From Actinomycetota bacterium (lineage in GTDB: Bacteria > Actinomycetota > Acidimicrobiia > Acidimicrobiales > BP-101): DNA of 16,723 nt. Of this stretch, positions 8,213 through 14,423 are shown piece by piece (within the stretch, counting starts at the first letter, position 1; every line of letters begins with the position of its first letter). A program made the translations under genes and the position numbers. The stretch covers positions 1 to 16,723 of the forward strand of contig JAUTXA010000290.1 in NCBI GenBank assembly GCA_030838265.1. Reading direction: 5' to 3'. Below the pieces are notes generated by a model. The model was not told the origin of the DNA. It saw only the letters and a program-made list of their open reading frames with translations, and did not search any database.

Positions 8213-8673
8213 CCGCCCGCTGGCGAGTGGGGTCGCTGGCTGTCCTCCTCGGTCTGGCCCTCGCCGCCTGTGGCGGCAAGAGCGGTGGGACGGCGGGTGA
8301 CGCCAAGAAGATCGCGCCGACCAAGGTGAAGACCGACGGCATCGTCGCGCCCGCCGACTTCAAGCCCCTCGACCTGAAGGGGCTGGACAAGCCGACGAAG
8401 CTGAGCGGGAAGTGCTTCGGCTCCTACGTCGTCATCGACGGCGGGCTCGACTCGGCCAAGCATCAGCACTACATCCTGTCGTTCGAGGTCAAGAGCAGCG
8501 CCAAGAGCACGTTCGAGCTGTTTCCGTTCCTCGACGAGAACAAGTGCGGCCCCCAGCAGCAAGCGGCCCACGACAAGGCGGCCACCACGCTCGACCTCCA
8601 GAACGACGGCACCGTGCCCGATCCGTTCGAGACCAGCTACCACACCACGTCAGGAGCGCGGCTCTTCCTCTAA
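8209..8673 (+). CDS. Small lipoprotein coupled to the upstream secreted protein
   Basis: 154 aa. The GTG at 8209 overlaps the previous stop codon (GTGA), the usual sign of translational coupling. The N-terminus is a lipoprotein signal: 'VTARWRVGSLAVLLG', then the lipobox 'LAAC' with Cys21 as the lipidated residue, followed by a flexible 'GGKSGGTAGD' linker. The mature part has two more Cys (in 'GKCFGSY' and 'NKCGPQQ') that may form a disulfide, and contains beta-strand-like stretches. I do not recognise a family. The protein would sit on the outer face of the cytoplasmic membrane, and the coupling to the secreted protein suggests they bind each other or share a job. An open frame extends upstream in the same phase, but it is antiparallel noise over the secreted-protein gene, not an N-terminal extension. 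Confidence 0.8.
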   Translation: MTARWRVGSLAVLLGLALAACGGKSGGTAGDAKKIAPTKVKTDGIVAPADFKPLDLKGLDKPTKLSGKCFGSYVVIDGGLDSAKHQHYILSFEVKSSAKSTFELFPFLDENKCGPQQQAAHDKAATTLDLQNDGTVPDPFETSYHTTSGARLFL

Positions 8674-8698
8674 GTCGTCGCTACAGGCGCGTTCTGGG

Positions 8699-8728
8699 TT
8701 GAGCCCACGAACAGCCTGCACCTAGTTT
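8699..8728 (+). promoter_or_regulatory. Promoter TTGAGC-N18-TAGTTT of the PPOX gene (leaderless)
   Basis: A -35 element TTGAGC (8699-8704) and a -10 element TAGTTT (8723-8728) are separated by 18 nt. The GTG start at 8735 follows 6 nt after the -10, so the mRNA would begin at the start codon. No Shine-Dalgarno precedes that GTG, in agreement with a leaderless transcript. Confidence 0.6.
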
Positions 8729-8734
8729 GCGGAC

Positions 8735-9211
8735 GTGACGACCTCGAGACCGTCCCCGTTGGAGCGGCTCGCCGCGCTGCAGAACCGCTTCCTCGACTGG
8801 GCTCGGAGTCCGAAGGCAGACACGGTCGCCACGGCGGCGCCGACCGGTCGCATCGAGGATTTCCGCGGTCGCAAGTACTGCGTCCTCGTGACCTACAAGA
8901 AGAACGGTGACCCGGTTCCGAGCCCGTTGTGGTTCGGCGTCGGCAACGGAAAGCTCTACGCCCACACGGTTGGCGTGAAGGTGAAGCGCATCGAGCGCAA
9001 CCCCGAGGTGCGATTTGCGCCATCGACGTTCCGGGGCTCTCCCACGGGCGCGCCGATCGTGGGTACGGCACGGATTCTGTCCTCTGGCGCGGAGGGCGAC
9101 GCGGAGAGGTGGATCCAGGCCAACTACGGCCTTCAGCGGCGCGTGTACAACCGGATGCTCGGCGACCTCGACACCGCTGGTGTCTACCTCGAGATCACCC
9201 CTGCCCCCTGA
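8735..9211 (+). CDS. PPOX-class split-barrel protein, probable F420-dependent enzyme (Rv2061-like)
   Basis: 158 aa with the FMN/F420-binding split beta-barrel of the pyridoxamine-5'-phosphate-oxidase superfamily. Typical pieces are 'GRKYCVLVTYKKNGDPVPSP', 'LWFGVGNGKLYAHT', and 'VKVKRIERNPEVRFAPST' followed by 'RGSPTGAPIVGTARI'. The wording of these motifs resembles the mycobacterial Rv2061c group, described as probable F420-dependent oxidoreductases. Substrate unknown; binding of F420 rather than FMN or heme is inferred from this resemblance. The N-terminal ~30 residues are an extension before the barrel. The start is GTG at 8735, supported by the -10 box 6 nt upstream. A RibD-C/DHFR-like reductase follows after 52 bp and is probably co-transcribed. 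Confidence 0.85.
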   Translation: MTTSRPSPLERLAALQNRFLDWARSPKADTVATAAPTGRIEDFRGRKYCVLVTYKKNGDPVPSPLWFGVGNGKLYAHTVGVKVKRIERNPEVRFAPSTFRGSPTGAPIVGTARILSSGAEGDAERWIQANYGLQRRVYNRMLGDLDTAGVYLEITPAP

Positions 9212-9263
9212 CGCTCGTGGCCGGGACCTGACCGCGAACGCGTTCACCAACAAAGGAGGATTC

Positions 9264-9869
9264 GTGCGAGAACTGCTCGTTGACTTCATCACCTCGCTCG
9301 ATGGCTACGCCTCGGGGGAGGGTTGGCCCGGGTGGTGGGGCTTGCAGGGGCCTGAGTACCTCGCCTGGCTGGAGGAGCAGCCCGAGGTCACCTATCTGAT
9401 GGGCGCGAAGACTTATCGCCTGATGTCCGGCTTCGCCGCCGGCGAGACCCCCGAGGGCGCGGACGAGTTCAGCGCCGACGAGGAGGCGTCGGTCGGGGGG
9501 CTCACCGGCGCGTCGAAGGTGGTGTTCTCGTCCTCGCTCGAAGATCCCCTCACGTGGGCTAACAGCACGCTCGTGCGCGGCGACGCCGCCGACGCCGTCC
9601 GGGGGATGAAGGAAGAAGACTCGGGCGTGCTGAGCACGATCGGAAGCCTGACCTTGTGCCGGTCGCTCCTGCGAGCCGGTCTCGTCGATCGGTTCCGCGT
9701 CGTGATGTTCCCGGTGATCACCGGCGCCACCGGATCAGAACGCATATACGACGGCTATCCCGACGTCGCGCTCGACATGACCGACAGCCGAACCTTCGAC
9801 GGCCACATCCAGCTGGTTGAGTACCGGCCCCGCGTGCTGGAGCACCCTCCACTCGCCCCGACCACATGA
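9264..9869 (+). CDS. Dihydrofolate reductase-like / RibD C-terminal domain protein
   Basis: 201 aa. The GTG start at 9264 is fixed by an excellent Shine-Dalgarno, AAAGGAGG (9252-9259), 4 nt upstream, so the longer open frame upstream is not used. The protein has the DHFR fold pattern of the RibD C-terminal family: 'FITSLDGYASG' at the N-terminus, 'TYLMGAKTYRLMS', 'KVVFSSSLEDP', the nucleotide-binding 'GVLSTIGSLTLCRSLLRAGL', then 'VDRFRVVMFPVITGATGSER'. Stand-alone members are NADPH-dependent reductases of mostly unknown substrate; it is not a true folA or ribD gene (no deaminase domain). It lies 52 bp after the PPOX gene and convergent to the VOC gene (31-bp gap). Confidence 0.87.
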   Translation: MRELLVDFITSLDGYASGEGWPGWWGLQGPEYLAWLEEQPEVTYLMGAKTYRLMSGFAAGETPEGADEFSADEEASVGGLTGASKVVFSSSLEDPLTWANSTLVRGDAADAVRGMKEEDSGVLSTIGSLTLCRSLLRAGLVDRFRVVMFPVITGATGSERIYDGYPDVALDMTDSRTFDGHIQLVEYRPRVLEHPPLAPTT

Positions 9870-9900
9870 GGTCTGATCAAGGATTGGATGCGTACTGCGC

Positions 9901-10341
9901 TCAGCCGAGTTCTTGGGCGAGCCCGATGAGAAGGCCCCCGGGCCCGCGGATGTAGCAGAGCCGGTACGAGTCTTCGTACTGGACCACTTCGCGGCTGACG
10001 AGCTCTGCGCCGTGCTTACGGAGCCGGGCAAGCGTCTCGTCGACGTCGTCGACGGCGAACATGACGCGCAGGTAGCCGAGAGCGTTCACCGGGGCGTTCC
10101 GGTGATCGGAGACCACAGGCGGCGCGAGGAAGCGCGAGAGCTCGAGCCGGCTGTGGCCGTCGGGCGTGCGCATCATGGCGACCTCGACGCGCTGGTCGCC
10201 CAGGCCAGTGACGCGTCCCGCCCACTCTCCTTCGGCGACAGCCTGGCCCTCGAGCTCGAGACCGAGCTCGAGAAAGAACGCGATTGTCGCAGGCAGGTCG
10301 TCGACGACGATGCCAACGTTGTCCATCCTTTGAACCGTCAT
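9901..10341 (-). CDS. VOC-family (glyoxalase/bleomycin-resistance-like) protein
   Basis: About 146 aa with two beta-alpha-beta-beta-beta units. The first starts 'MDNVGIVVDDLPATIAFF' with 'GLELEGQA', the second starts 'YLRVMFAVDDVDETLARLRK'. The end is 'YIRGPGGLLIGLAQELG'. VOC proteins usually bind a divalent metal through His/Glu at the start of strand 1 and the end of strand 4 of each unit. Here the first position is Asn (MDN) and the final position, normally Glu, is Gly (LIGLAQ), so metal catalysis is doubtful and a ligand-binding role is possible. I chose the ATG at 10341, since 'MTVQRMDNV' matches usual family starts and AAGGAG lies 12 nt upstream; ATG 10365 would add eight residues. It reads in the same direction as the upstream tRNA genes. 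Confidence 0.85.
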   Translation of the reverse strand: MTVQRMDNVGIVVDDLPATIAFFLELGLELEGQAVAEGEWAGRVTGLGDQRVEVAMMRTPDGHSRLELSRFLAPPVVSDHRNAPVNALGYLRVMFAVDDVDETLARLRKHGAELVSREVVQYEDSYRLCYIRGPGGLLIGLAQELG

Positions 10342-10445
10342 GCAGTCACGCTTCTCCTTGAACATCGGGACGTCGGCCCCTCTTGCTCAGCTCCTTGAGC
10401 ACTCGGCCACCTCCCGCGCTGGTGCGCTCAGGGTGGTGGCGCCAG

Positions 10446-10533
10446 GTGTCGGACATCAACCGAACACGTGTCGGGGATCACCCGAACACGCGTCGGACAT
10501 CAACCGATTACGAAACGACGGGCATCGACCGAA
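10446..10533. repeat. Four imperfect ~22-bp tandem repeats, each TCGG-N7-CCGA
   Basis: Units begin at 10446, 10468 and 10490, an exact 22-nt period; a more diverged fourth copy follows, its core displaced by 25 nt. The first is GTGTCGGACATCAACCGAAC. Each unit contains a short inverted repeat: TCGG-N7-CCGA in three copies and ACGG-N7-CCGA in the fourth (10518-10532). The cluster lies 15 nt beyond the CCA end of tRNA-Lys, in the 182-206-bp non-coding stretch before the VOC gene. The same stretch also holds hairpins GCTCA/TGAGC (10385-10400) and GCCACC/GGTGGC (10406-10440). No protein is encoded here. It could be an operator array, an IS/integrase end remnant, or a dispersed repeat. Confidence 0.7.
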
Positions 10534-10547
10534 ACAACACACCTGCG

Positions 10548-10622
10548 TGGTGCGCCCCCTGGGATTCGAACCCAGAACCTGCGGATTAAGAGTCCGTTGC
10601 TCTGCCATTGAGCTAGAGGCGC
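10548..10622 (-). tRNA. tRNA-Lys (CTT anticodon), CCA encoded
   Basis: The minus strand folds into a full cloverleaf: acceptor GCGCCTC/GGGGCGC (one T·G pair), D-stem GCTC/GAGC with a GG in the loop, anticodon loop CTCTTAA giving anticodon CTT, a five-base variable loop, and T-arm CTGGG-TTCGAAT-CCCAG. The top anticodon-stem pair is an A/C mismatch (other four pairs intact). The discriminator is A and the 3' CCA is genomically encoded (10548-10550). It lies 30 nt downstream of tRNA-His and is probably on the same transcript. Confidence 0.95.
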
Positions 10623-10652
10623 GTGGTGGCGGTGCATGGTAGCAACCGACGT

Positions 10653-10730
10653 TGGGGTGACCGAGGGGACTCGAACCCCCGACCTCCAGGGCCACAACCT
10701 GGCGCTCTAACCAACTGAGCTACGGCCACC
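10653..10730 (-). tRNA. tRNA-His (GTG anticodon), with G-1 and CCA encoded
   Basis: The minus strand gives acceptor GTGGCCG/CGGTCAC (one G·T pair), D-arm GCTC/GAGC, anticodon stem CCAGG/CCTGG with loop TTGTGGC (anticodon GTG), variable loop AGGTC, and T-arm GGGGG-TTCGAGT-CCCCT. The extra 5' G-1 (complement of C10730) opposite discriminator C73 is the identity element of bacterial tRNA-His. The CCA end is encoded at 10653-10655. This is the first gene of a His-Lys tRNA pair. Confidence 0.96.
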
Positions 10731-10882
10731 AAGGGTTCAACAGCATGGCACAGGCCCCCGTTGACCACCCAGAGTGAACGGACTAGTGCACGCGGAGCGA
10801 CACAAATGGTCATGGACACAGTGGCCTGAACGGCTCATCGTGTCTCTGAGTAGGGGTCGGCGCTTTTGGGGGAGAGCCTGTC

Positions 10883-11740
10883 GTGAACGCACGAGACAAA
10901 GTCGAGCAACCACAGGGGGCAGCACCCGAGCGGGATGCGAGTTGGACGGCGGACACCGGCCGCATCTGGGGGTTGAGCACTGCGTTGGAGAGCGACCGAG
11001 CCGATGCCGAGGGACGTCGGGCCCAGGGCCTCGAGGCGCGCCTGCGCGATCAGGCGCTGTTGTTCGCCGAGGCCGAGCACAAGCTGAAGACCTCGTTGGG
11101 CATCGTCGCGGGCTGGGCGAGGACCCTCGATGACCGATGGGACGAGCTGCCCCACGAGGTGCGGCGGGAGGCGGTGGCGACCATCAGGCGGACCACCGAC
11201 GACCTGTGGGTGCACTGCGACGCCATGCTCGTCGAGCTGCGGTCCGACGTGACGATCATCGACACCGAACCGGTGCGCCTCGATCTCGACGCCATCCTCG
11301 CCGTGGCCACCATGGGCTATGCCGGCGCGGCCACCGCCCACCGCTTCGTGCACGTGCCAGGGGGACAGGTGTGGGCCTGGGTCGACCCGGCGTCGCTGCA
11401 ACAGGTGCTGGGTCACCTCTTCGACAACGCCGTCAAGTACTCGCCCACGGGCTCGTCGATCACCGTGCGGGCTCGCGACTGCGGCCAGACGGCCGAGATC
11501 GACGTGGCCGACGAGGGGATCGGTCTCCCCGAAGGGGTCGATGTCTTCGCCCCCTTCACCAGGGGACGGGCCCAAGCGCCCGACGACGGCCACGGCCCGG
11601 GCGGCGTGGGCCTGGGTCTCTACGTCGTCCGCAAGCTCGTCGAGGGCATGGGCGGCACCATCATGGCGACCCCCAATGCCGGCGCCGGCACGACCTTCAC
11701 CGTCCGACTGCTGGGCGGCGGACTGCAGACCCGGATCTGA
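10883..11740 (+). CDS. Cytosolic sensor histidine kinase without membrane segments
   Basis: 285 aa. GTG 10883 follows the Shine-Dalgarno GGGGGAGAG at about 8 nt. After a 50-residue variable N-terminus come the dimerisation/phospho-acceptor helix 'EAEHKLKTSLGIVAGWARTL' (H66 as phosphorylated His) and a GHKL ATPase domain: N-box 'LGHLFDNAVKYSPTG' (N182), G1 box 'DVADEGIGLP' (D210), F-box 'VFAPFTRG', and G2 box 'GGVGLGLYVVRKLVEGMGG' (240 onward). All key residues are present, so it should autophosphorylate. There is no membrane helix and no recognisable PAS/GAF sensor, so its input must come from the short N-terminus or a partner. No response regulator is adjacent; instead an RsbW-like gene follows 103 bp downstream. 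Confidence 0.92.
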   Translation: MNARDKVEQPQGAAPERDASWTADTGRIWGLSTALESDRADAEGRRAQGLEARLRDQALLFAEAEHKLKTSLGIVAGWARTLDDRWDELPHEVRREAVATIRRTTDDLWVHCDAMLVELRSDVTIIDTEPVRLDLDAILAVATMGYAGAATAHRFVHVPGGQVWAWVDPASLQQVLGHLFDNAVKYSPTGSSITVRARDCGQTAEIDVADEGIGLPEGVDVFAPFTRGRAQAPDDGHGPGGVGLGLYVVRKLVEGMGGTIMATPNAGAGTTFTVRLLGGGLQTRI

Positions 11741-11770
11741 CGCCCACCCGACCCGGAATGTTGGTTTGGA

Positions 11771-11803
11771 CGGCGCTGACGGCGGGGCACAAGAACAGCG
11801 CCG
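11771..11803. other. Perfect 8-bp inverted repeat between kinase and RsbW-like genes
   Basis: CGGCGCTG (11771-11778) and CAGCGCCG (11796-11803) can form a GC-rich stem with a 17-nt loop in the 103-bp gap between the two genes. There is no U-tract after it. It could be a weak terminator or attenuator that lowers transcription into the second gene, or a protein-binding site. Confidence 0.4.
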
Positions 11804-11843
11804 GGACCTGTCAGTGCGGCGGACCTACTTCTTTTCGCGACCG

Positions 11844-12380
11844 ATGACGAGACAGACCATCATCTTCAACCGGGACATCGAGGCCCACCCGAACGCCTTG
11901 CGAGCCCTCCGCCAGGACTTGCGGTCCTCGGTCCAGGAGCTCCTCCCCGAGCACTTGACCAGCGACCTCCTCTTGGCCGCAACGGAGGCCTTCACCAACG
12001 TCATCCGCCACGCCTACCCCTCGGGTCCGGGCGGGCGTTGCCACGTCGAGCTCTCGTGGGACGGGCCGATGGTCGAGCTGGTGATCGAGGACGAGGGTGG
12101 GGCGTTCGATCCGGCGTGGTGCTTCACCGACCACATCCAGGACGAGTCCGGCCGCGGCTTCCTCATCATCCGCGCCGTGACCGACGAGTTCGTGTGCGAG
12201 CGCTCCAGCACGGGTGGGGCGCGCCTCGTCATGGGCAAGCGGACGGGCGACCTCGACAGGGTCCAGACCGCGTCCTCGGAGGCGAGGGCCGAGCGCCGGC
12301 GGGCCGATGCCGAGGGCCCGGCCACCCGGCAGCACGAGCTCGACGACCTAGCCGACGCCGACGGCAACGCCGACAGCTAG
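11844..12380 (+). CDS. RsbW/SpoIIAB-like ATP-binding protein (anti-sigma-factor-type kinase)
   Basis: 178 aa with one GHKL ATPase domain of the HATPase_c_2 type, as in anti-sigma factors RsbW and SpoIIAB. The N-box is 'ATEAFTNVIRHAYP' (E48, N52, H56), the G1 box 'VIEDEGGAFDP' (D83, G85), and the G2 box 'GRGFLIIRAVTDEF' (103 onward). Family members bind a sigma factor and phosphorylate an anti-anti-sigma (STAS) protein on Ser. The C-terminal ~40 residues are a charged, low-complexity tail. No sigma factor, STAS protein or PP2C phosphatase lies in the window, so its partner is unknown. I chose ATG 11844, which puts strand 1 (TIIFNRD) at the usual place; GTG 11814 in frame is an alternative. Neither has a Shine-Dalgarno. 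Confidence 0.85.
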   Translation: MTRQTIIFNRDIEAHPNALRALRQDLRSSVQELLPEHLTSDLLLAATEAFTNVIRHAYPSGPGGRCHVELSWDGPMVELVIEDEGGAFDPAWCFTDHIQDESGRGFLIIRAVTDEFVCERSSTGGARLVMGKRTGDLDRVQTASSEARAERRRADAEGPATRQHELDDLADADGNADS

Positions 12381-12381
12381 C

Positions 12382-12403
12382 GCCGACTCAGAGCCGACTC
12401 AGA
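12382..12403. repeat. Tandem 11-bp duplication at the CoaA stop codon
   Basis: GCCGACTCAGA occurs twice in direct succession (12382-12392 and 12393-12403), followed by another GCCG. The second copy contains the CoaA stop codon (minus strand TGA at 12399-12401). The unit is probably a slippage duplication; it lies in the 18-bp gap between convergent genes and changes no protein core. Confidence 0.6.
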
Positions 12404-13331
12404 GCCGGCGCAGCAGGACCCGCTCGACCTGGTGGTCGGGCCCTTTGCTCAGCACCAGGTGGGCCCGCTCGCGCGTCGGCAGGATGTGCTCGGTGAGGTT
12501 GGGCAGGTTGATCTCCCGCCACACGTAGCGAGCGAGGTCACCGGCCTGCTCTGGGCTCAGGCTGGCGTAGCCGTGGAAGAACGACTGCGGGTCCTGGAAC
12601 GAGGTCTCGCACAGGGTGAGGAAGCGCTCGACGTACCACCGCTCGATGTCGGCGGTCGCGGCGTCGACATAGATGGTGAAGTCGAAGTAGTCCGACACAG
12701 CGAGGGCGGCGTGGCCCGCGGTCGGCGGCGGTGGAGGCTGCAGGACGTTGAGCCCCTCGACGATCACGATGTCGGGCTGGCGCACGATCTGATCCTCACC
12801 CTCGACGATGTCGTAGCGGTCGTGGGAGTAGACCGGGGCGCGGACTTCGCCCACCCCCGACTTCAGCTCGGCCAGGAACCCCACGAGGGCCCGCACGTCG
12901 TAGCTCTCGGGGAACCCCTTGCGAGCGCCGAGGCCGCGGGCGTCGAGCTCGGCGTTGGTCAACAGGAAGCCGTCGGTCGCCACCAGGTCGACCCTGGGGT
13001 GATCGGGCCAACGGGCCAGCAGCGCCTGCAGCACGCGGGCCGTGGTGCTCTTGCCGACGGCCACGCTGCCGGCCAACCCGACGACGAACGGGACGGGCGC
13101 GGGCAGCTCGCCGAGGAAGGCCCCCGTGGCCTGGTGCAGGCTCCGCGTGGCGTTCACGAAGAGGTTCAGCAGGCGCGAGAGCGGCAGGTAGACCTCGACG
13201 ACCTCATCGAGAGCAAGGTGCTCGTTGATGCCTCGCAGCGCGACCACATCGCTCTCATCGAGGGTGAGCGGGGTGGCGGCCCGCAAGGCGGCCCACTCGT
13301 GGCGGGCGAAGCTGAGGTAGCGCGAGGCCAC
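12399..13331 (-). CDS. coaA: Type I pantothenate kinase
   Basis: 310 aa, the normal length for bacterial CoaA. This cytosolic P-loop kinase phosphorylates pantothenate with ATP, the first step of coenzyme A synthesis. The Walker A loop 'GLAGSVAVGKSTTAR' begins at residue 85 (K94), followed by 'VATDGFLLTNAEL', 'KGFPESYDVRALVGFL', 'APVYSHDRYDIVEGE', 'DIVIVEGLNVL', and the C-terminal 'WREINLPNLTEHILPTRERA'. All are diagnostic of the family. The start is GTG at 13331; a TACCCT box lies 8 nt upstream, so the gene may have its own leaderless promoter besides reading from the upstream genes (25-bp gap). Function is assigned with high confidence. Confidence 0.96.
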   Translation of the reverse strand: MASRYLSFARHEWAALRAATPLTLDESDVVALRGINEHLALDEVVEVYLPLSRLLNLFVNATRSLHQATGAFLGELPAPVPFVVGLAGSVAVGKSTTARVLQALLARWPDHPRVDLVATDGFLLTNAELDARGLGARKGFPESYDVRALVGFLAELKSGVGEVRAPVYSHDRYDIVEGEDQIVRQPDIVIVEGLNVLQPPPPPTAGHAALAVSDYFDFTIYVDAATADIERWYVERFLTLCETSFQDPQSFFHGYASLSPEQAGDLARYVWREINLPNLTEHILPTRERAHLVLSKGPDHQVERVLLRRL

Positions 13332-13339
13332 GGCCCGGA

Positions 13340-13345
13340 AGGGTA
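13340..13345 (-). promoter_or_regulatory. Possible -10 box TACCCT of coaA
   Basis: On the minus strand TACCCT fits TAnnnT and lies 8 nt before the coaA GTG, similar to other leaderless starts in this window. It sits in the 25-bp gap after the LigD-like gene. No -35 was identified, and co-transcription from upstream is equally possible. Confidence 0.35.
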
Positions 13346-13356
13346 GGCGGCGGCCC

Positions 13357-14415
13357 TCAGGTGATGGCGATCCAGTCGGGCGACTCCTCGCCCGGCCGGT
13401 AGAGGCTGCTCATGCGTTTGGCGACCACGCCGGCCAGGCCCTGGGCGTGGGCGGCCTCGAGCAGGGCGGCGCCATCGGCGACGTGATGAGCGGGCGTCTG
13501 CCACTGCGGGCCCTCGACGCCGAGATCAGCGAGCAGCCGGCGCCGCTCGTCGTAGGGCAGGTCGATGAGCGGGTGGCCCTCGAGCCACACCAGGTCGACG
13601 GCCATGAAGGTGGCGGGAAGCCGGGCCACGACTCGTCGCCGGGCGCTGTCGTTGCGGGCCTGGGCCCGCAGCTCGAGGGCTTGGGGGTCGGGTCGGCCGT
13701 TGTCGCCCACGACCACGAACAGGCCATCGACGATGAACATCGTCGTCCCCGAAGCCGCGGCCAGGGCCCGGGCCTCGGGATAGAGGCTGGTGATCTCGTC
13801 ACCCTTGCGGTCGGTCACGGTCGCCCGACCCCCCTCGACGGCGACCAGGCCGCGGCGCCCGGGCCAGGCGATCTCGAAGGCCCATCCCTCGTCGTCCGGA
13901 GGGGCATCGCCGTCGGTCGCGCCCATGGGACGCCAGCCCTTTGGCATGAGCTCCCGGCCCGGGTCCTGGGGCGGATCCATCCGGTGGATCATCCACTGCT
14001 TGCCGTTGGTGTGGAACAGGGCGAAGCGGCCGCGCTCCCGCTCTCCGTGCAGGACGAAGATGAGCTCGCGGTCGGTCGCCTTCTCGAGCTCGTAGGTGCC
14101 ACGGTCCCAGACCGACATCGACCCGGCGCCGTAGCCGCCCTCGGGGATGTCACCGCTGAAGTCGAGGTACTCGAGCGGGTGGTCCTCGGTCTGGACCGCG
14201 AGGTGGTTCTGGCGGGGGTCGGGCGGGATCCCCTTTGGGACGGCCCACGAGGCGAGCACACCGTTGCGCTCGAGGCGAAGGTCCCAGTGCAGGGCAGTCG
14301 CATGGTGCTCCTGCACAACGAAGCGGCGCTGGTCGGCGGCCCCCACCTGGCCCGCGGGCTCGGTGGTCGAGTCGAAGTCCCGCATGGCGCGGTAGCGCTC
14401 GAGGGGGTCTTCCAT
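13357..14415 (-). CDS. LigD-type 3'-phosphoesterase fused to a degenerate ligase domain
   Basis: 352 aa. The N-terminal half (about 30-145) is the LigD 3'-phosphoesterase domain, which trims 3' ends during DNA repair. 'VVQEHHATALHWDLRLE' carries H37, H43, D45 and R47, and 'TEDHPLEY' carries H79 and Y83; these match Pseudomonas LigD His42, His48, Asp50, Arg52, His84 and Tyr88 with a constant offset of 5. 'PEGGYGAGSMSVWDRGTYE' is also typical. The second half (about 155-352) aligns by eye to the LigD ligase nucleotidyltransferase domain, but motif I K-x-D-G is A183-W-P-G, the motif III Glu is L232, the motif IV Glu is A328, and motif V Lys positions are A350/T352. The protein stops there, so the OB-fold is absent. 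Ligase activity should be lost, phosphoesterase activity possible. ATG 14415 lies 8 bp after the DUF1345 gene. Confidence 0.88.
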   Translation of the reverse strand: MEDPLERYRAMRDFDSTTEPAGQVGAADQRRFVVQEHHATALHWDLRLERNGVLASWAVPKGIPPDPRQNHLAVQTEDHPLEYLDFSGDIPEGGYGAGSMSVWDRGTYELEKATDRELIFVLHGERERGRFALFHTNGKQWMIHRMDPPQDPGRELMPKGWRPMGATDGDAPPDDEGWAFEIAWPGRRGLVAVEGGRATVTDRKGDEITSLYPEARALAAASGTTMFIVDGLFVVVGDNGRPDPQALELRAQARNDSARRRVVARLPATFMAVDLVWLEGHPLIDLPYDERRRLLADLGVEGPQWQTPAHHVADGAALLEAAHAQGLAGVVAKRMSSLYRPGEESPDWIAIT

Positions 14416-14423
14416 GGTGTGCG

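Noticed and set aside
10446..10533. CRISPR array
   Set aside because: Only four imperfect 22-bp units directly abut each other, with no unique spacers and no cas genes in the window.
11771..11803. Classical Rho-independent terminator after the histidine kinase gene
   Set aside because: The inverted repeat has a 17-nt loop and no U-tract, so I list it only as an inverted repeat of uncertain role.
13357..14415. Functional ATP-dependent DNA ligase
   Set aside because: The AMP-accepting lysine and three other motifs are substituted, and the OB-fold is missing.
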